In this document: positions 25,475 to 37,400 of the stretch, in pieces
Layout: each line of letters starts with the position of its first letter
Numbering within the stretch: position 1 is the first letter of the stretch
Origin: Liolophura sinensis
Taxonomy: Eukaryota; Mollusca; Polyplacophora; Chitonida; Chitonidae
Direction: 5' to 3'
Assembly (NCBI RefSeq): GCF_032854445.1
Contig: NC_088300.1
Span: forward strand, 24,535,608 to 24,599,607
DNA length: 64,000 nt
The notes under the pieces: generated by a model
What the model was told of the DNA's origin: nothing
Seen by the model: only the letters and a program-made list of their open reading frames with translations
Database searches by the model: none
Program-made: the position numbers and the translations under genes

Positions 25475-26284
25475 ATAATTATTCAAGGCTGCACACCCAG
25501 AAACCAGTGAACTAGTTCACGGTGTGATATACTGTGCAATATACGTTCGTGTTTGTTTTTGACAGAACTGACGTATTATCTGGGTCATATTGTAGACAAT
25601 TGTATAAGAATCTCTTTAACATATTAGAGGTGACATCATATTCGACATATGCCAGACAGCCACCCACCCAAGCATGCGTGGTGATGTATGTGGAATGCTT
25701 CTGTAGCAAATAAAAGAGATGAGATGTCGATGAGTGGTACATGTAGATAAGTCTTTTCATGATCGCAGACGTCAGATATGTAAACCGACATTGTCGCGAA
25801 ACAGCTGTTCATTGCCTGTTCCTCCCTTTGTGTATAACGTATAATATGATATAGGATGACAAATAATTTAAAGTCAGAACAGTTTGGTATAAGGAAGCAC
25901 CAAAAACCACAAACCGGATGGCAGATTGCCGGCTATTATAGCCATTTTTGAGACAAACAAAAACGTACCAAAGTTCAACAATTTTGTGGTGTTTAAGTGT
26001 AACGGATTTGTACATCGTAATGCTGGTGATAATGTTCATGCAAGGACTAAAACGCCCACCACGCACACGCCTTTGACAATATCGAGTTTCTATTCAGTGT
26101 ACGTTTGTTTACCCACGCAAAGGGAAGTAATACACGCCTGCAGATTTGACTAAACACAACCACACATGAATTGTATTTATGTTTTGTTTTTCGACATGAT
26201 GCGCCACAATACACCATGCGATGCAGTCCTCTGTAGTGCTGGAATGTGCTGTTTACATCGATTGTCGTAAAATTGTGTGTCCCA

Positions 26285-26690
26285 CTCGTAGCAACTCCAA
26301 ACTTCTTACAGTAATCCTACCCTTCTTACAATAACCCCACCCTCCTTACAGTAATCCAACATCCCCACAATAGCGCCACCCTTCTCACAATAACCCCACC
26401 CACCTTACAGTAATCCCAACATCCCCACAATAATATCACCATTCTGACAATAACCCCACCCTCCTTACAGTAATCAACATCCCCACAATAACCCATCCTT
26501 CTCACAATGATCCTCTCCTTACAGTAATGCAACATCCCCACAATAATATCACCATTCTGACAATAACCCCACCCTCCTTACAGTAATCCACCATCCCCAC
26601 AATAACCCATCCTTCTCACAATGACCCCCTCCTCCTTACAGTAATCCTAACATCCCTACATCCCCACAATAACTCCATCATTCTTCTCAC
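26285..26690. repeat. CCCCAC/CTTACAGTAATCC-rich degenerate minisatellite
   Basis: Alternating phrases CTTACAGTAATCC, AACATCCCCACAATAA and CTTCTCACAATAACCCCACC recur about ten times at 15-20 bp sub-spacing, with a 55-60 bp higher order. The minus-strand ORF here is a translation of the repeat. Confidence 0.8.
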
Positions 26691-28509
26691 TATGACCCTT
26701 TCCTTCCTCACATTAAACCTCATACTGTAGCTTGCCACAGTTCAGTACCTTACCCTATTCACAGAATGCAATTAATACAGTTATCCAATCCTTCGCACAC
26801 TCACAGTTTTTCAGTGCATCATCCTTCTGACAGTATAACTACATAACTTCTCATATAGTGACTGTCCGTCTCACAGCAATCCCATCCTTCTCGTGGTATA
26901 CCACCATATCCTTCAAACAAATATGTTAATTTCCAGTGATGACCTGCTTCATTTGTCTGTCAATATCGAATTTCTTACTTCCGTAGAAGCCTCAATGCCA
27001 CCATAGGATGTAAGTATTATTATGATTAATGTATGATTAATTTGCTGTATGTATATAATAACTGCATACGCTCAACGGGACCAGTTTGCAAAACGCGTAC
27101 ATATTAGTGCAAGTGTTTATTATAACGGTATGGTTTCCTACACTATAGGCTCACATAAGGAAGTAGTACAAATAGTGACACCAGAATTCACTCTGACTCT
27201 GAAAATCTATGTGAAGCTATCAATTTACAGGAAATTCCTCTGTACAGTGTACTTTAAACCAGAACGAGAATAGAGGATTGGAAAAAAACAAAAGTGCGGA
27301 AAATCGAGTAGGAACAACGCCATTAGATTAGTACCACTGGTGATTACTAAACGTTTGATATTTATAGTAACGTTAGTGTGATATTTCATGGTTTAAAGTG
27401 AACAGTTTGTAATGTCAGCATTACATTTCTTAGTTTGAAGTGTGTTAAGATCAGTGTTGAGAAGATATAACAAGGTTAGCATTTTATTCTCCAGTTTACG
27501 GTCTACGTGATAGGATGCAAACGACAAATCGCAATCTTATCTGATGAGTTTATAATAACAAGATGATCTATAAAGCCTATCGAGGAAAAAATGGCCAAAA
27601 AGACACAGACATGCGCATCAATTGGCGTGTACAGCGCGCGCGGAGAATGTAGGTCACAACAGATCGATTCCAGACGGTCTTTGGCCTAGTTTACCTGCGC
27701 TACTAGCCATTGAAACACCTCGGTACGTTTTTATTGAGTCTGCTGCCGAACTGCGCAAATTGCTCGGCGCTAGATAAAAACGGCGAGCAATCTGTCCAAG
27801 AGGGCGCCATCCATTGTGATATCGATGCCACGGCAGCCGTTGACTAATCTGGAGCTGTTCTCTCGTTCCAGATTAGATAAGTCCTGCATTCCCCGTCGTA
27901 ATCTCCGCATCTTAGGTAACAGAATAATAGGGGCGCTCGGTGTATATGCCTCATAAATATTGACTTCTGTTATACCTATTGAACAATTTGTTACCGGCGT
28001 GTCATAGGCCACAGTCCTGAAATTGACATGTCTGGTGCATGGGTCGCGAGGTGGTGTTATATTTATTAATACAGAATCATAAATATTATGTAAAACAGTG
28101 CAACCATTCAAATCTTTGACTTCGTCATAGTGATTGTATAACACACGAGGTAAACACTGAATAAAATATTAAATAGCTATACGCAGGAGACGATACAGGC
28201 TGTGTCCTCTATGTAACCCCACCCACGATTTCTATTCAATCCAGAGAAAAAACCCCTCAAACAGCTCATACACACCCTGCAGGCTGCATTAAGAATAACA
28301 AACTGCGTGACCCGAGCTCATTTCCATATGAACAGGGGTTTTATGCCCTCGCCTGGTCACTAGTGTCGCGTATTCATTGGAAGTTTTCAAGATAAATAAT
28401 TGAACGATTGCATTTAATTGAACGCTGAGCAAAGCTATTTCTCTGCCGAATTACTCCACTGATTACAGAAATTATAATTCACAAGAGAGCGGAAATTAGA
28501 CCCCGGAAT

Positions 28510-28516
<7 letters not shown>

Positions 28517-28586
<70 letters not shown>
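28517..28586. repeat. (TA)n microsatellite
   Basis: About 35 TA units flanked by ACACAC on both sides. Confidence 0.95.
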
Positions 28587-28591
<5 letters not shown>

Positions 28592-29568
28592 CAATAATTA
28601 AGATACAACCCTAAGTTCAACAGGTTCAGACGTCCATGGCCTCAGCCTGTATATGTAATGGAGCATTCATAACCCAGCCAGCACTTGGGCTGTTGACACG
28701 GGCTTCCCCGTGCGATCATCTGAAAGTCATTTCGTGGCATTTATGTGTGTAACACCATCTACGCCTTTATGTCAACTATGAAAGCATATTTCAACAACAT
28801 CAATGTGATTTTAACGACTTTTTTTATGACTGCACATGTTAAATATATACTTCATGCGGTATTTTTATTTTCACCTTTACGTATGACATGAATAAACTGC
28901 GCTTTGTCAGATCGGATCAGTTATATTTGCGAAACATAATATTTGGATAGCGGATATCCGAAACCTGTAACAACACATCTAAACAAGAACATGATCGGTG
29001 CTGACGTTTAGTTTCACTGGTCCAACTCTGCGAAACCTTAGTTTAGTACATCATACACTATGATCTCTTTGCACAGTGACTTGTAAGGATAATGAATATA
29101 ATGTAGTGCTTTTAAACAATGCATTATTTATTCATTCATTCATTTATATTCTCCAGAAATTCCCAACAAACAATAAACTTATATTTACACATGCTTTCTT
29201 AGTTCATCACGTTGCACTGACATGTAACAAGAACATTTCACATTATACATTCATTAAGCCTATGCTATTTGAGAGCCTATGCTATTTGCACAATTTCTTA
29301 AAAAGTGACATTTAATTCCCATACGTTGATAAACAAAAAAGTTGCCAGGAAAACTGTCTCAGACGTCAACAAAAATCTCACCAAAACATCCCGCGGCAAT
29401 TGGAGAATGAACAACCACAACATTTATGAAAAACAAATACAGTAAAACAGGGATATTTAACTGAGGTTTGTTAGGCAATAAATGGTTTACAGCGGAGTCC
29501 ATTTTAAAATCTTCTGTCCATGAAATTTATTTAATTATATATATATATATATTTCTTTGATTGTTGTT

Positions 29569-29836
29569 GGGGCCTCCGTGGCTCAGTTGGTTAGCGAGCT
29601 AGGGCAGCGTAATGACCCAGGAGCCTCTCACCAATGCGGTCGCTGTGAGTTCAGGTCCAGCCCATGCTGGCTTCCTCTCCGGCTGTATGTGGGAAGGTCT
29701 TCCACCAACCTGCGGATGGTCGTGGGTTTCCTCCGGGCTGTGCCCGGTTTTCACCTACCATAATGCTGGCCGCCGTCGTATAAGTGAAATATTCTTGAGT
29801 ACGGCGTAAAACACCAATCAAATAATAATAATAATT
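29569..29836 (+). mobile_element. Full-length SINE family A
   Basis: The most complete copy in the window: GGGGCCTCCGTGGCTCAGTTGG head, B box GAGTTCAGGTCC, body with GGGCTGTGCCCGGTTTTC, the CCATAATGCTGGCCGCC block, then TACGGCGTAAAACACCAATC and an AAT-rich tail. The tRNA-like head cannot be a working tRNA because the arms do not pair as in a normal tRNA. Confidence 0.9.
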
Positions 29837-29985
29837 TGATTATTGTTTTACGCCCTATTGCAGGGTATTTCACTTATACGATGGCCAGCAGGTTGGAGGA
29901 AACCGGGCAGAGTGCAGTGAAAATCCATGACCAGCGAATGGGAGGAAACCGGGCAGAGCGCGGTCAAAATCCGTGACCCACAAGA
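29837..29985 (-). mobile_element. SINE family A fragment, minus strand, with internal duplication
   Basis: It begins TTTGATTATTGTTTTACGCC directly after the previous element's tail, so the two lie tail to tail. Inside, GGAGGAAACCGGGCAGAG occurs twice (29895 and 29941), a 46-bp tandem duplication. Confidence 0.7.
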
Positions 29986-32937
29986 CATTGACAAAAATTG
30001 CATCAAATATATATATTTTTCAAAGCCCAGACCCTGATGGCAGTGCTCACTTCTTTGAAACAGTGTTAATTCCTGACAATGTTGAAATTCGACAAGAAAT
30101 AAGTCTGCTATATATTTTCTTTTTATTTTATTGACGTTTGTAAGTAAGTGTACATGTACTGTTTGGCATATTTATGCGAGTATTATGATTTTATAACAGA
30201 CCTCTTGCGAAAAAGGAATCTGATATATATAGCCATTACACGACACGTGCTCTTATAGGTCCATGCCTTGTTGGATTTGACCTCCAACGAAGCACTTAAA
30301 ACATATATTAAATATTAAAAATATTAAAGTATGTCCAGTTGACCCAGGCGAAGTACCAAACACTTTGCAAACAGTACTATTGTCTTCCAGGCTGGACTCT
30401 CATCATTTTGTTTTGATTTTTGTCTGTGCCTCAAGCAAGTCGTACCCAAGAACATATACTGCAGTACCTTGGAGAAGGAAGTTTGTTATAACAGTTACTG
30501 GAATGATTGACCTCATTATTCATTGGCGTTAGCGACACAGACGACAACATGACCGGTACATACATCAGGGAATGTGAGGTCCAGACACATAACTCAGTCA
30601 CTGTCAGTCAAGTCTTTGAACTCCAAATACATAATAGAACCGTCACCAGTAGAGCGCAATGGAAACTAGTTATATCACTTCCGGTTTAAAATCTTTAGTC
30701 TTTGCTAATCAACTGGGAACATCTGAGACTGTCGGGGGTTTCCTGATAAAGTTATCATAGTACCAAAGAGTACCTTTACTTTACCGAGACATGCAAACAT
30801 AATGATTTATTAAGGAACGCCACAGGCCATTCCCGTGACATTGTGCAGTAAAAGTAAGAAGCAATATGGCGGACTGTCCGCTGTGTCTGTCAGTGGGGAA
30901 TTGGAACCGATGAACCAGAAGGTGGCTTGTTCTTCTCGTTCATTATGTATAGCACATTACCAGTACGCCGAACAACGTCCACATATCCGCAGGCTACCTT
31001 ACTTATACACCATACAATGACCATGCAGATGGTGAATACTTGACTTTGTTGACACATTTATAGTATATACAAGTAACCTTCTAAACGACATCTTGTTGAA
31101 TCGTACAATGCGTGAGAAATGTCACCAACATGCCATATATGCTACAAGCAAACCATTTGCAAACTGTTCTGCCTCTCAGTCTTCTTGAGTACTCCCGATT
31201 ACAGACAGTTGCTTTAAATAGTTCTGGAATTCTAACAGACCTCCAGGCATCACGCATGATTTGTAATAAAAAAAAGACCATCAATCATCATATGTCAGTC
31301 GTCGCCATTAGTAAATACAAGAACGAACAACTCTGCTTATGGACGGAACTCTATGAAAGGGCTTGCGAATCATTTCGTCAATTTCTCATTTCTTCTAGTT
31401 CCTCCTTAATCAGACTTATCATAACACAATCAAGGTGATTTTGACCTTGACCAGAGGCCTGGAAAGATATAACCCATTTTTTATTTCTCAAAGGAAACTA
31501 TAATTTACAAAATTACAAACTGCTTTATTACTCTTCGGGAGTTATGTTATATTACATGTATTTACTTCTCCCTTTATATATAATTTGTTTGGCATTTTAA
31601 AAGTGCAATGGAAACATTTCTCGCCTAAAGTAATACAGGCCCGAGCTGTGTTATCTGTTGTTCATCCCTGTATTTGCAATGAAGTTTTATGGACAAACTG
31701 ATGACGTATTACCCATTCAGTGGTCAAGTCAGCTTGGACCCTAGTCGCCAGTGATACTCCATTATTTTACGCATACAGCTTTCAAAAGTAGTTGAAACAT
31801 TTCAGATTACGACCAGCGTTTCTTTCCACGACGTTCACTTAGCCTATACGTAACTGCTATGACAACCAACTCTGTAAACATGGAAATAACGTGTTACTAA
31901 CGTTAATGGGGCTTCGTGCAGGTGAACCCAGAAGCATCTCCACGTTCTGAATGTGTCCCAAACAGGTACATCAGTACCAGCTCAGATTATTGCCCAATTA
32001 ATGCATAATAATGTTTCGACAAGCTGACATAATAGGCACTAGAACATTATAGACCCTGGGTATAGCCAGAAGCGGTATACATGATCAATTACAGTATAGA
32101 TTAAATCAAATATCGCTTCGAGCTGCAGTAACGTTCGTAACAAGGTGCTTATATGCATTATCTCCCCATGATGTTAAACGAAAAGTACGCCTACTTGTAC
32201 ATCCAAGGGAATAAACGTTCTCTTGTAAAGTTCGTTGTATATCATGTAAAACGTTACACATACAACTCGAGCTAGCGATCGTAGCTCTGTCTTTCTATAC
32301 TAGTGTGGGTTTTACGTGCTTGTGAAATTTTGCACCATGACGTTTCAGACATATTCATGACGTTAATTCTAGACGTTCCATCTGGCATTAAGCGAAAAGT
32401 AGGTGTACTTGTACATCCGAGGGAACGAACCCTAGAAGTCAATGAAGACACACATATTTGGAAGGTCAATACCCTACAAATTCGTCTGCATTGATCTTAC
32501 TCTGTTCTACAATATATTTATATTCTAAAATAATGTTCTTGTCAATCATCACACGTGTATTAAACATTTTGTTCTTGTCCCGACTCACACATAACCGACA
32601 CGTTAATTATTCGGGGTAATACCATTAGCACTAGGAATTAATTTGCTCTGCATAACTCCATTTTACGGTTTAGGGACTCATAAAAAGACAGAGTTATATT
32701 TGAACGCAATTACCATGGTATCGTAATGACAAGAGCACAATCTGCTATGGTATAGTGTAGTTTGTTCACGTTAAGTCCGATACACCTTTGTGCAACACGG
32801 CTTTTATTTCCAGCTATCAAATTAACGCTTTACAGCCTTTTTCATATCCAGACACACAAACATATTATCCACCTTTATGGACGCATCATTTTTTTTTTAG
32901 CCTTTGTTTTTCTCATTACTCTTTATATTAAACAAAG

Positions 32938-33118
32938 CTTTTCAGCTCATGCTGACTTCCTCTCTGGTTGTATGTGGGAAGGCCTTACAGCAACTTGCGG
33001 ACGGTCATGGGTTTCCCCCGGGCTCTGCCCGGTTTCCTTCTACCATAATTCTGGCCACCGTCGTATACGTGAACTACTCTTGAGTATATCGTAAACACCA
33101 GTTAAATAAACAAATAAA
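32938..33118 (+). mobile_element. SINE family A, 5'-truncated
   Basis: It starts inside the body (CAGCTCATGCTGAC) and runs to an AAATAAACAAATAAA tail. The 9-bp repeat taaacaaag at 32929-32937 and 33119-33127 brackets it. Confidence 0.75.
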
Positions 33119-33384
33119 TAAACAAAGTTTAATAATGAGTTTGTGGTCTACAAACCGAAGAAATCTTTATTTCTATAGATTTATGAGCTTTACAGTTCTT
33201 ACCACTAAAAACTTTTTTCAATATCTCGTCAAGATGAAACAAGTCAAACGATACCTAATCTGACATGGAAGCTACATGATGGTGCACTGATTTACAAACA
33301 CGTCTGATCTGACGGCTGTTTCAGATTTTTCAGATATTGTACCCCGCTGAGTACAAGCAAAGTAATGTATAATCCGATTATGAA

Positions 33385-33466
33385 GAGTTAATCCATGAAA
33401 CAATGCTGGATATTCATGGCAAGACAAGAGTTAATCCATGAAACAATGCTGGATATTCACGGCACC
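33385..33466. repeat. 43-bp direct duplication
   Basis: The string GAGTTAATCCATGAAACAAT plus the following TGCTGGATATTCA occurs at 33385 and again at 33428 with one base change. Confidence 0.85.
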
Positions 33467-34754
33467 CAATATTAGCCGAGTGACATACGTTGGTGTAAGA
33501 AACATGAAAGGCCTATTTTCGTGCTTTGTCGTTTCACTTCATACTTAATAACAAATACTTATAAACCCTCGTTTCTGTTGGTTGCTGAAAATGAAATGTC
33601 AGATTGTTGCGTTAATTCGGAACAAGCATTGGTTACCAACATGTTAACCAGAATAAGCCAGGATAAAACTATGCCTGAAGGGGTCAATATCGGTGTCCGT
33701 CAGCGCGTAAAATATCGGCTTGGTTTTAATAGGAGGAGTTGATTTTAAAATCACTTCAAAACTGTGGTCATTTGAAAGATTTCCTCGCCTGTGTGATCAA
33801 GACTGTGTGGGCCGCAGGGAGGGATGCAGGTAATATTATGAACATGTATACCCGAGCTGGCATATCGACGCTATATAAATCATAACGAGGCGTGCTAACA
33901 TTAATGTTTTGTTGCCGGCTTCGACCGTGACATGTCGATGGTTTTGTACCGATTGACTCCAGCCTCCGGCAGTACATGTAGCATTCCGCCCTGCGTGTCA
34001 CTACGGAAATGGCCGGCGGCAAAAGACGGTGCGCGGGTCCGATCACCTCACCGTCTGTCACATCTCATCACACTATTAATTTCCCATTTACCGCAATGTC
34101 ATCGTTATGTGCCATTGATTAGCCTAAAACGTTTTCTGGCAACATTCCTCCAGCTGACATGATTGCGCATTTTCAGAACCAATACATTTGGGTCAAACTT
34201 TCTCCCCGAGTGGCTTGCCACGATTATACACATATAGACGTCTTTTATCGAAAGTTAGTATCGAGGCTGAATGTCTAGTGTTTGGTGCATGTGATTTAAT
34301 ACATTTTAAATCGACTAGCCATAAACGAGGAAAAATGTCCAATAAATATGTATATACTATACTTCAACAAAAAGACAAAAATATCGTCAGAGAAAAATTA
34401 AATATTAACTTCGGTGAGTTATCATTGATTCCCCTCGTTATATCGTGTTCGTCTCTAGTCAGTTATACATATAAGCGGTTGGAAAATGACCTTTGACATC
34501 TACTTCATGCAGGGACGTACAAAGTTGAACTTATTTAGTCGTCTGTTCATTTAATTGCTCTTGAAAATTTGATGACAACCAGTTTCATGGGTTGAGGAAT
34601 CAAGAGTGCTGGGAGTAAAACCAGAAGACTTTGGCAAGTAACTAAGCATGAAGTATGTGCCGTACTGGTGAATAAGACATCCGCAAGGACATCTGGATGA
34701 GTGCTTGAAAGTTTTCATACGTATGATATAAGTACTCGTAGGCCTATATCATAC

Positions 34755-34905
34755 AGGCGGAAGGTCACCACGATAATGGCAGACATATTGGCGATGTGGC
34801 GTTAAGCCATTATCATTCATTTATAGGTAGAAGGTCGCCACGATATGGTAGAAATATCGCCTATGTGGCGTTAGGTCATTATCATTCATTATAGGTGGAA
34901 GGCAA
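34755..34905. repeat. About 75-bp direct duplication
   Basis: AAGGTCACCACGATAATGG...GCGATGTGGCGTTAAGCCATTATCATTCAT recurs as AAGGTCGCCACGATATGG...CCTATGTGGCGTTAGGTCATTATCATTCAT. A third partial start (GGTGGAAGG) follows. Confidence 0.8.
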
Positions 34906-35024
34906 GTGGTTCCTAGCGAACTTCATGGAAGGTCACACAGGAGAGCAAGGTCGACCGCTTATTGCTATCGATCAAGGTTCTACGAGAGGGGAATCGTGAA
35001 TTTCTCCTGTCCGAGAATGCACTA

Positions 35025-35315
35025 ATTATTTATTTATTTGACTGGTGTTTTACGCCGTACTTAAGAATATTTCATTATACAACTGCGGCCAGTATGATGG
35101 TGGGAGGAAAGCGGGCATGGCTCCGGGGAACCCGCGGCCATACGACCAGAGAGGAAGCCAGTATTAGCTGGACTAGAAGCATGTATAGGCACTGTTTCAT
35201 GAACACATAGTTTCTTTGGTAGATAATATCGACATTACACTGGCCTCAAATGTGTATATAACATTGCCAGCATGAGCTGGACTTGATCTCACATCGACCG
35301 CTTCTGAAACTGTGG
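35025..35315 (-). mobile_element. SINE family A with extra internal segment, minus strand
   Basis: The tail complement and body run to about 35176. A ~90-bp segment (35180-35270) like that at 25378-25474 follows, and then the SINE resumes with GCCAGCATGAGCTGGACTTG and ATCTCACATCGACCGC. The segment is therefore inside the element. Confidence 0.65.
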
Positions 35316-35842
35316 TTTAACGTTGAACTTATTACTTGGGTATATATTCACTACATATATTTTTCCGGTACCACAAACCTATAGTGCTACTTACAAGAGT
35401 GTTGCATGTACCGTGCAAGCTAGGGAAACAGGGCTAAATTTTAAGCTGTGCATGCATATAAGATCTAACAGTGTTTTAATGCAACTGTAAGAATATGCTT
35501 CTTTGTATGTCTAGCTTACGGTTATGTGGAATGGTGTGGTCTTATAAGATATTGGAAACATCTTCAGTACAGTGAAGAATTTTACACCAGTTATCGCCAG
35601 TCACAAACAGCTATTAAAGTGATATGGGAATTAAACACCGATCGTATATGAAGTAATGCTGTATACGAATGAATGGAAACGATGTAGTTATCAATTCACT
35701 GAAATAATATTTATCACAGTTTTGTATCACCTGGTGTATTAAGAGAACACATAGAAATGGCTGATACAAACGATACAGACATGCGCTAATTAACACGTAT
35801 CGTTTTAACCGTGACTGTATGGGAATGCGTGGGGAATATGTA

Positions 35843-36090
35843 TATTTATTTATCTAATTGATGTTTTGTGCTGTACTGATACGACGGCGGCCATGCATCA
35901 TTATGGTGGGAGGAAAGCGGGCAGAGCCCGGGGGCAATCCACGACCATGCGAAGGTTGCTGCAAGACCTTCCTACGTACAGCCACTGAGGAAGCCAGTAT
36001 GAGCTGGACGAACTCACAGCGACCGCTTTGGTGGGAGGCATTTCGCCGTGTTGACGTGCTATTCCCCTCGGTCACGGAGGCTTCGAGAAG
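35843..36090 (-). mobile_element. SINE family A, nearly full length, minus strand
   Basis: It runs from a TATTTATTTATCTAATTG tail complement to GTCACGGAGGC at the head (complement of GCCTCCGTGAC). The A-box region is diverged (TTGACGTGCTATTCCCC). Confidence 0.75.
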
Positions 36091-36468
36091 GAGGGAGGAC
36101 AAGGTTGTAAAAGGATAAGGCCTGAAAATGTGCTACGTAATGATGACAATGATAAGCATAAAGGTTAGTTAGTCTGGTATGTTGATAAACAAAAGCAATC
36201 AAGGTGCACTTAAACAACATCGAATTAGCAAATAATTAAGTGCTCATTTTATGTTAGGTCAAATATACGTGGCACGTGACAATGTTATCGGCACATTTTT
36301 CTAACTCGCTTTACTATCACTTATCTGAAAGCATTTCTGATCGCTGCGCTTGGCTTCGAAACAGTTTGAGGTCTGTCTAAGCTTACGCTGTTTCCACACC
36401 CATTGGTGACAGTTTTCACATGTGTTTGATGGTAGGAACCTTCAGACCCATCGTAAACCTTTAACGGT

Positions 36469-36590
36469 ACACAACCTGCGGATGGCTGTGGGGTTCCCCC
36501 TGGGTTCGGCCCGGTTTCCTCCCATTCCTTCTGTAAGAGAAATATTCTTGAGAACGGCGTTAATTACTAATCAAGTGATTAATTAATTAA
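36469..36590 (+). mobile_element. SINE family A, 5'-truncated
   Basis: It begins ACAACCTGCGGATGG and ends ATATTCTTGAGAACGGCGTTAA. The CCATAATGCTGG block is deleted. Confidence 0.65.
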
Positions 36591-36726
36591 CTAAGTAAGT
36601 AAGTTAAGTAAATTGATAAAAAAATATATATATATACGTAGAATTACTTTGTATGGCGCAAATTCATAAGCTTTGCTTTTTAATGCTTTTTGTTAAAAAC
36701 TGAAGTACTTCTTTCTTTGCTCATGA

Positions 36727-37056
36727 GCCGGCCCCGATAACACAGTTGGTAGAGCGTCCGCTTCGGCGGTAGATCCAGGGTGAATCCTGGGTCGGCTCAC
36801 ACCTGACTTTAAAAGAGGAAATTGCAACTTCCTCGCTTGGCGTTCAGCTTGAAGGGGATAGTACAACGACTGGTTGATCCGTAACGGTATAATGGCTAGG
36901 GCGGGGTGGCTTACTTGCCTTCAGTAAGGCGTCTCAGTGAAGCAGCACTACATAAAAGAAATCCGTCCTGCACATTACATGCGCTCTGAGGATTCCTTTG
37001 TCGTCATATGACTGAAAAATTGTTAAGTACGACGTTAAACCCCAAGCACTCACTCA
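36727..37056 (+). mobile_element. SINE family B, full length (tRNA head, CACTCACTCA tail)
   Basis: The 5' head GCCGGCC...ACACAGTTGGTAGAGCG...GGTCGGC still forms a 7-bp acceptor stem (GCCGGCC with GGTCGGC) and has a clear A box. The B box is damaged (GGGTGAATCC). The body then carries GACTTTAAAAGAGGAA and GGCGTTCAGCTTGAAGGGG, and the 3' end TCGTCATATGACTG...TACGACGTTAAACCCCAAGC. It resembles the conserved mollusc tRNA-SINE type known as RUDI; that name is a recollection, not a checked match. Confidence 0.75.
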
Positions 37057-37139
37057 AGACAAGAACTTCCAGACCTAGTTATAGTATATACTGACGCCAA
37101 ACTAATCAGTCCGTGACTTGTTTCCTAACGCTTATCGCC

Positions 37140-37400
37140 GCTTTGGGGACAGAAATGGCCTACCGAAATTGTCTTCTACACTTGACCCATCTGTGCTTTG
37201 AACCCTTGGTCCCCTGCGCACAATGAGGATAGTATACACTGAGACCGGCTCGAGAGGTGCTTGATTTCTCTCTCTTTACACCAGAAGAGGGTTGTACCGA
37301 GATTGTCGGTTTTGCAACTACATGTATGTGTGATCCTTTTGGGATTTGAACTTGGGGCCACATTCTCATGAGGCAGACACTCTAACATCTGAGAGATCCC
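37140..37400 (-). mobile_element. tRNA-derived SINE fragment, minus strand
   Basis: Read on the minus strand: ATGTTAGAGTGTCTGCC (A-box-like) and then CAAGTTCAAATCCC, a good B box, about 40 bp on, followed by a body with no match to families A or B that I can see. It is probably a third SINE type or an old tRNA pseudogene. Confidence 0.45.

Larger units (their letters stand above)
25475..32937. other. Non-coding tract
   Basis: Outside the minisatellite at 26.3 kb, the (TA)n tract at 28.5 kb and the paired SINEs at 29.6 kb, nothing was recognised. A 124-codon minus-strand frame at 27770-28144 is noted under findings. Confidence 0.5.

Noticed and set aside
33768-34061. 97-codon minus-strand frame in GC-richer DNA
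   Set aside because: No recognised motif. GC-rich stretches have fewer stop codons by chance.
36727-36800. Functional tRNA gene
   Set aside because: The acceptor stem pairs, but the T loop is shortened and the sequence is the head of a family B SINE.
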